A DNA stretch of 10,478 bases from positions 1 through 10,478 of the forward strand of contig DASWRT010000158.1 in NCBI GenBank assembly GCA_036403035.1. The letters run 5' to 3'. Positions 7,095 to 10,478 of the stretch are shown piece by piece. A model generated the notes under the pieces. It was not told the origin of the DNA and did no database searches. It was given only the letters and a program-made list of their open reading frames with translations. A program made the translations under genes and the position numbers. The DNA is from DASWRT01 sp036403035. GTDB taxonomy: Bacteria > Pseudomonadota > Alphaproteobacteria > ATCC43930 > CGMCC-115725. Every line of letters begins with the position of its first letter. The stretch's first letter is position 1.

Positions 7095-7862
7095 ATGAGC
7101 GAGCATGTCATGCTGACCGTAACCGATTCCATTGCCGAGATCGTGCTCAATCGGCCGGAGAAGCTGAACGCGGTGACGCCGGAGATGGCGGCGGCGCTCG
7201 CCGACTATTGCCGCGCGGTCGACCGCGACGACGGCGTTCGCGTCGTGCTGCTGCGGGGCGCGGGCGAGCGCGCCTTCTGCGCCGGAAGCGACCTCAATTC
7301 GCTCGCCGAGTACGACTCCGCGTGGGCGTTCCGCAACCGGGTCGAGTATGCAACGGCAGTGCGCGAAATCCGTAAGCCGGTGGTCGCGGCGCTCCACGGA
7401 TGGGTGCTCGGCGGCGGCTTCGAGATGATGCTGGGGGCCGATCTCCGCGTCGCGGGGCGTAGCGCGCGGTTCGGCTGCCCCGAGGTGAAGCGCGGCTGGG
7501 TGGGCGGCGGCGGCGCCTCTCAGCTGCTGCCGCGTCTTATCGGCTACGGCAAGGCGATGCGGCTGCTGCTGACCGGCGACCCGGTGGACGCCGCGGAAGC
7601 TTATGCTCTTGGGCTCGTCGAGTTCCTGGTCGACGACGGCGAGGTCGATGTGCGCGCCCGTGCCCTTTGCCGGCAACTCGCCGAGTACAGTCCGGTCGCC
7701 GTTCAGTCCGTCAAGGCTGCGGTCCGTACTGCCCTCTCAGCGCCGCTCGATGCCGGACTGCGGTACGAGAACGAGATGAACACCCTGTGCTTTGCGGTGG
7801 GCGATCACCGCGAAGGGATCGCCGCGTTCGCGGAACGCCGCGCGCCGACGTTCCGGCGGTGA
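7095..7862 (+). CDS. Enoyl-CoA hydratase/isomerase family protein (crotonase)
   Basis: Crotonase-fold enzyme expected to hydrate or isomerise an enoyl-CoA (255 aa, normal length). Seen: NRPEKLNAVTPEM near the N-terminus, the CoA/oxyanion-hole motif FCAGSDLNSL (61-70), then the second oxyanion motif GWVLGGGFEM (102-111). The two acidic residues aligned with the hydratase catalytic pair are present: Glu110 in GGGFE and Glu130 in CPEVKRG. That favours genuine hydratase activity over a decarboxylase or hydrolase, although hydrolases of this fold can look similar. A GGAGG site 9 nt before the ATG supports the start. It would act after the acyl-CoA dehydrogenase at 4027-5169, although the lacI gene separates the two. 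The gap to lacI is only 17 bp, so its promoter must lie inside the regulator's coding region. Confidence 0.94.
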   Translation: MSEHVMLTVTDSIAEIVLNRPEKLNAVTPEMAAALADYCRAVDRDDGVRVVLLRGAGERAFCAGSDLNSLAEYDSAWAFRNRVEYATAVREIRKPVVAALHGWVLGGGFEMMLGADLRVAGRSARFGCPEVKRGWVGGGGASQLLPRLIGYGKAMRLLLTGDPVDAAEAYALGLVEFLVDDGEVDVRARALCRQLAEYSPVAVQSVKAAVRTALSAPLDAGLRYENEMNTLCFAVGDHREGIAAFAERRAPTFRR

Positions 7863-7920
7863 GCCTGAGCGTGGCCTGCGTCGACGCGTCGCCCACCGGT
7901 CTCCAAGGAGCATGGCAACC

Positions 7921-8970
7921 ATGAAGCACCGGACCGCCCTGGTGGGGCTTGGCTTGGCGCTGCCGCCGCACGCCGCCAGCCTGAAGGATCTGTCGGATCG
8001 CGTGGATCTGGCCTACGCCGTATCCGGTAACCCGCAGCGCCGCGATGCTTTCTCTCGGGAGTGGCCCGGCGTCGCGCTCGTCGACGACATCGCCCCCGTA
8101 CTCGCCGATCCGTCCGTGCGCTCGGTCATCCTGCTGACCCCGCCGACCACCCACCTGGATCTGGTGCGGCGCTGCGCCCAGGCCGGCAAGCATGTCCTGT
8201 TGGAGAAACCGGTCGAGGTGACTCTCGAACGCGCGCGGGACGTGATCTCGTGCATGGAGAGCGCCGGGCGCACGCTAGGCATCGTGTTGCAGCATCGCTT
8301 CCGCCCGGCGGCGCTTGCCCTCGCGGATGCGATCGCCGACGGCGATCTGGGACGGCTGCTGTCGGCCAACGTGCAAATCCGGTGGTGGCGCGACAGCGCG
8401 TACTTTGCGCAGCCGGGGCGGGGCATGAAGGCGCGCGACGGCGGCGGCGTGCTCCTGACGCAAGCCATCCACACGCTCGACCTCTTTCTCAGTCTGGTCG
8501 GCCCCGTCGAGGAGATCTTCGCGTATGCCCGGACCAGCGGCCTGCGTCCCGCCATCGACACGGAGGACATGGTCTCCGGCGTCGCGAGACTAGGAAATGG
8601 CGCAATCGCGACCATCGACGCGAACACCGTTTCCTACCCCGGTTTTCCCGAACGCATCGAACTCGCGTTCGAGGACGGAAGCGCCGTGCTCGTCGGCAGC
8701 AAGCTGCGCCTGGAGCATAAGGACGGACGACATCGAGAAGCCGGTGAGGAGGCCGGAACGGGTGCCGGCACGAACGTGATGGCGTTCCCCCATGACGCAC
8801 ACCGAGCGCTTCTGAGGGACTTCGTCGACGCCGTCGAAACCGGTCGCGCGCCGCGGTGTAGCGGAAAGTCGGCTCTGCTGGTCCACGAGGTCATCGAGGC
8901 AATGCTGCGATCGAGCGAAACGGCAGCTCCAATCAAACTCGACGAGTCCCGTGAATTGCATTCAATATGA
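7921..8970 (+). CDS. Gfo/Idh/MocA-family oxidoreductase
   Basis: NAD(P)-dependent oxidoreductase of the glucose-fructose/inositol dehydrogenase superfamily (349 aa). Seen: N-terminal Rossmann start ALVGLGLALPPHA, LLTPPTTH (71-78), and the EKP motif (95-97) whose Lys96 is the usual catalytic lysine. GGGVLLTQAIHTLD (174-187) has His184 where the family's catalytic histidine lies. Two departures from the textbook pattern are visible: the third glycine of GxGxxG is Leu14, and the aspartate usually four residues before the histidine is Thr180. As far as I recall, a rhizobial subfamily shares both traits, so this is likely subfamily character rather than decay. Start: an AAGGAG site suits the ATG at 7921 (10-nt spacing) better than the ATG at 7912 (1 nt). 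It points to a sugar, polyol or derivative as substrate, unlike its acyl-CoA neighbours. Confidence 0.92.
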   Translation: MKHRTALVGLGLALPPHAASLKDLSDRVDLAYAVSGNPQRRDAFSREWPGVALVDDIAPVLADPSVRSVILLTPPTTHLDLVRRCAQAGKHVLLEKPVEVTLERARDVISCMESAGRTLGIVLQHRFRPAALALADAIADGDLGRLLSANVQIRWWRDSAYFAQPGRGMKARDGGGVLLTQAIHTLDLFLSLVGPVEEIFAYARTSGLRPAIDTEDMVSGVARLGNGAIATIDANTVSYPGFPERIELAFEDGSAVLVGSKLRLEHKDGRHREAGEEAGTGAGTNVMAFPHDAHRALLRDFVDAVETGRAPRCSGKSALLVHEVIEAMLRSSETAAPIKLDESRELHSI

Positions 8971-9019
8971 CCTTTGATAAATCGTGACGAACACGAAGAA
9001 CAATGAAGGGAGGAAAACG

Positions 9020-10339
9020 ATGACGATCGACCGGCGGCAGATCATCAAAGGCGGCGCGGCGGCCGTGCTCGCGGGGGCGGCAGTCACCGCGGCACCGGCG
9101 CTGCTCGATTGGGCGCGGGCGTGGGCGGACGAGCAACCGTTCCGGCCGGAGAAGGGGGCGAAGCTTCGCTTCCTGCGGTGGGGCAAGTTCCTCGACGCGG
9201 AGGAACAGGCGACGAACGCCAACATCGACGCCTTCACCAAAGCCACCGGCGTCGAAGTCAAGGTCGACAGTGAATGGCAGGACGACATCCAGACCAAGGC
9301 CGCGGTGGCGGCCAATGTCGGCTCCGGGCCGGACATCATCTGGGCGCTGCATACCACGCCGCATCTCTTCCCGGACAAGCTGCTGGATGTCACCGACGTC
9401 GCCGACTACATCGGCCCGAAATACGGCGGCTGGTATCCGATCATCGAGCAATACGGCAAAAGCGGGAACCGCTGGATCGGTATCCCGAACATCGTCGTCG
9501 GGATCACCCTGAATTACCGGATTTCCTGGGTGAAGGAGGCCGGTTTCGAGACCTTCCCGACGGACACGGACGGTTTCCTCAAGCTCTGCCAGAATCTCAA
9601 CAAGAACGGCCACCCGGCCGGCTTCTCGTTCGGCAAGTCGGCGAACGACGGCAACACCTGGTGCCATTGGATGCTGTGGGCTTTCGGCGGCAAGATCGTC
9701 GACGAGCAGAACAAAGCCGCCATCAACAGCCCTGAAACCATTCGCGCCCTGGAGTATGCGCGCGAGGTCTATCAGGTGCTGATCCCCGGCACGACCTCGT
9801 GGAACGACGCCAGCAACAACAAGGCGTTCATCGCCGGCCAGATCTCGCTGACCAACAATTCGATCTCGATCTACGGCAAGGCGCTCCAGGACAAGATGCC
9901 GATGGCCGAGGATATCGACCATGCGCATTTCCCGGTCGGTCCGGTCGGCCGGCCGATGGAGATGCACCTCATCTATCCGCTGATCACGTTCAAGTACACG
10001 AAGTACCCGAACGCGGCGAAGGCGTTCATCGCCTTTCAACTGGAGCGGGCGCAGTACGACCGGCTGCTCGAAGGCTCGATCGGCTACATCACGCAGGTGT
10101 TGAAGGGGTATGAAAACAACCCTGTGTGGGACCGGGATCCCAAGCTGAAGGCGTTCCGCGATGCGACGGCGCGCGCCGTGCCCGTGAGCTATGCCGGCGC
10201 GCTCGGCTATCCCTCGGCCTCGGTCCTCTCGGATTTCGTCGTCGTCGACATGTTCGCCGACGCGGTGACGGGACAATCGTCGCCGAAGGAAGCCGCGGCG
10301 AAAGCCGAGCAGCGCATCCAACGCTATTACAAGGCATGA
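9020..10339 (+). CDS. Extracellular solute-binding protein, family 1 (sugar/polyol-type ABC importer), Tat-like signal
   Basis: Periplasmic binding protein of the MalE/UgpB class (439 aa, normal length). Seen: a leader with DRRQIIKGG (residues 4-12), a twin-arginine motif, a hydrophobic alanine-rich core, and likely cleavage after ARAWA (residue 36). The mature part has LRFLRWGKFLDAEEQ, an SGPDIIWALHTTPHLFPDKLLDVT stretch, ITLNYRISWVKEAGF and LWAFGGKIVDEQNKAAINSP, all typical SBP family 1 landmarks. A Shine-Dalgarno GGGAGGA 5 nt before the ATG at 9020 decides against a GTG at 8984. The gene lies 49 bp after the Gfo/Idh gene and overlaps the next gene by 4 bp. No permease or ATPase of the matching class (MalFGK type) is in the window. 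They may lie further right, or the protein may act with a distant transporter. It should not pair with the peptide-type importer, which has its own receptor. Confidence 0.93.
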   Translation: MTIDRRQIIKGGAAAVLAGAAVTAAPALLDWARAWADEQPFRPEKGAKLRFLRWGKFLDAEEQATNANIDAFTKATGVEVKVDSEWQDDIQTKAAVAANVGSGPDIIWALHTTPHLFPDKLLDVTDVADYIGPKYGGWYPIIEQYGKSGNRWIGIPNIVVGITLNYRISWVKEAGFETFPTDTDGFLKLCQNLNKNGHPAGFSFGKSANDGNTWCHWMLWAFGGKIVDEQNKAAINSPETIRALEYAREVYQVLIPGTTSWNDASNNKAFIAGQISLTNNSISIYGKALQDKMPMAEDIDHAHFPVGPVGRPMEMHLIYPLITFKYTKYPNAAKAFIAFQLERAQYDRLLEGSIGYITQVLKGYENNPVWDRDPKLKAFRDATARAVPVSYAGALGYPSASVLSDFVVVDMFADAVTGQSSPKEAAAKAEQRIQRYYKA

Positions 10340-10478
10340 GCATGCCGGTGGTGATCGGAACGGGCGCGACGGTCGGCTTTATCGGCCTCGGAACCATGGG
10401 CCGCGAGATGGCGGCCAACCTGCTGAAGGCCGGGTACGGCGTCCGCGCCTATGATGTCAGGCGTGAGGCTGTCGGCGA
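10336..10478 (+). CDS. 3-hydroxyisobutyrate dehydrogenase-family (beta-hydroxyacid) NAD(P) oxidoreductase, partial
   Basis: Only the first 47 codons are in the window; the gene runs off the right edge. Seen: after a short leader (MSMPVVIGTGA) comes the Rossmann start VGFIGLGTMGREMAANLLKA with the GxGxxG cofactor loop (GLGTMG, 17-22) and AYDVRREAV, with Asp40 at the end of the second strand. The GLGxMGxxMAxNLxKAG pattern is diagnostic of the beta-hydroxyacid dehydrogenase family. That family includes 3-hydroxyisobutyrate dehydrogenase (MmsB), tartronate semialdehyde reductase and related reductases; the residues that separate them lie beyond the edge. The ATG overlaps the binding-protein stop (ATGA), so the two are translationally coupled. 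With the upstream acyl-CoA dehydrogenase and hydratase it could complete a valine-type sequence, or with the Gfo/Idh enzyme act on a sugar acid. Confidence 0.88.
   Translation, partial: MSMPVVIGTGATVGFIGLGTMGREMAANLLKAGYGVRAYDVRREAVG

Noticed and set aside
7878..7887. 10-bp palindrome GCGTCGACGC in the gap before the Gfo/Idh gene
   Set aside because: Short GC-rich palindromes of this length are expected by chance at this composition, and it has no similarity to the predicted operator.
8952..8982. Small inverted repeat TGAAT-TGC-ATTCA and a TTGCAT / GATAAAT pair before the family-1 binding protein gene, possibly operator or promoter
   Set aside because: The arms are only 5 bp, the hexamer spacing (14-15 bp) is poor and it lies partly in the end of the Gfo/Idh gene. 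It does not resemble the 3926-3945 palindrome. Could be chance.
8933..10321. A 462-codon open frame on the minus strand antisense to the family-1 binding protein
   Set aside because: It is a compositional shadow (RR/DV/RD-rich, no motifs). The plus-strand gene has a ribosome site, signal peptide and family landmarks.
1..10478. Search by eye for tRNA, CRISPR-type repeats, transposase genes, terminal inverted repeats, toxin-antitoxin pairs or defence genes
   Set aside because: Nothing supportable was seen; all sizeable frames are metabolic, transport or regulatory families, and gaps are short.

Overview
The window is GC-rich, densely coding bacterial DNA with short gaps, ATGA stop/start overlaps and Shine-Dalgarno sites of the GGAGG type. 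Base composition, gene families and the rhizobial look of several products suggest an alphaproteobacterium, most likely Hyphomicrobiales. That assignment is inference from style, since no rRNA or other marker is present. No tRNA, rRNA, CRISPR, insertion sequence or phage feature is visible.

Layout. (1) Positions 1-3892, minus strand: an oligopeptide/dipeptide-class ABC importer in the order substrate-binding protein (dppA-like), two permeases (dppB-, dppC-like) and the start of an ATPase (dppD-like) cut by the left edge. (2) Positions 3893-4026: the longest gap (134 bp). It is a divergent control region with a perfect 20-bp palindrome centred on AACGTT, overlapping the -10 element of a good sigma70-type promoter for the transporter. 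(3) Positions 4027-5969, plus strand: an acyl-CoA dehydrogenase overlapping a short-chain dehydrogenase/reductase by 4 bp. (4) Positions 5980-7077, minus strand: a LacI-family regulator, convergent with the SDR gene and divergent, at only 17 bp, from the next block. (5) Positions 7095-10478, plus strand: an enoyl-CoA hydratase/isomerase-family protein, a Gfo/Idh/MocA-family oxidoreductase, an extracellular sugar-type (family 1) binding protein with a Tat-like signal, and the start of a 3-hydroxyisobutyrate-dehydrogenase-family gene cut by the right edge.

Reading of the whole. This looks like an inducible catabolic locus. An imported compound would be processed by acyl-CoA dehydrogenation, hydration and NAD(P)-dependent oxidation, with the LacI-family protein as probable local repressor acting at the palindrome. 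Acyl-CoA dehydrogenase, crotonase and a 3-hydroxyisobutyrate-dehydrogenase-like enzyme resemble the middle of valine (isobutyryl-CoA) breakdown. The SDR, Gfo/Idh and family-1 binding protein resemble sugar or polyol catabolism. The substrate cannot be decided from the sequence. No CoA ligase/transferase, thiolase or semialdehyde dehydrogenase lies in the window. No defence system, mobile element or wholly new gene family was recognised; the best novelty candidates are the gene combination and the operator/promoter architecture.
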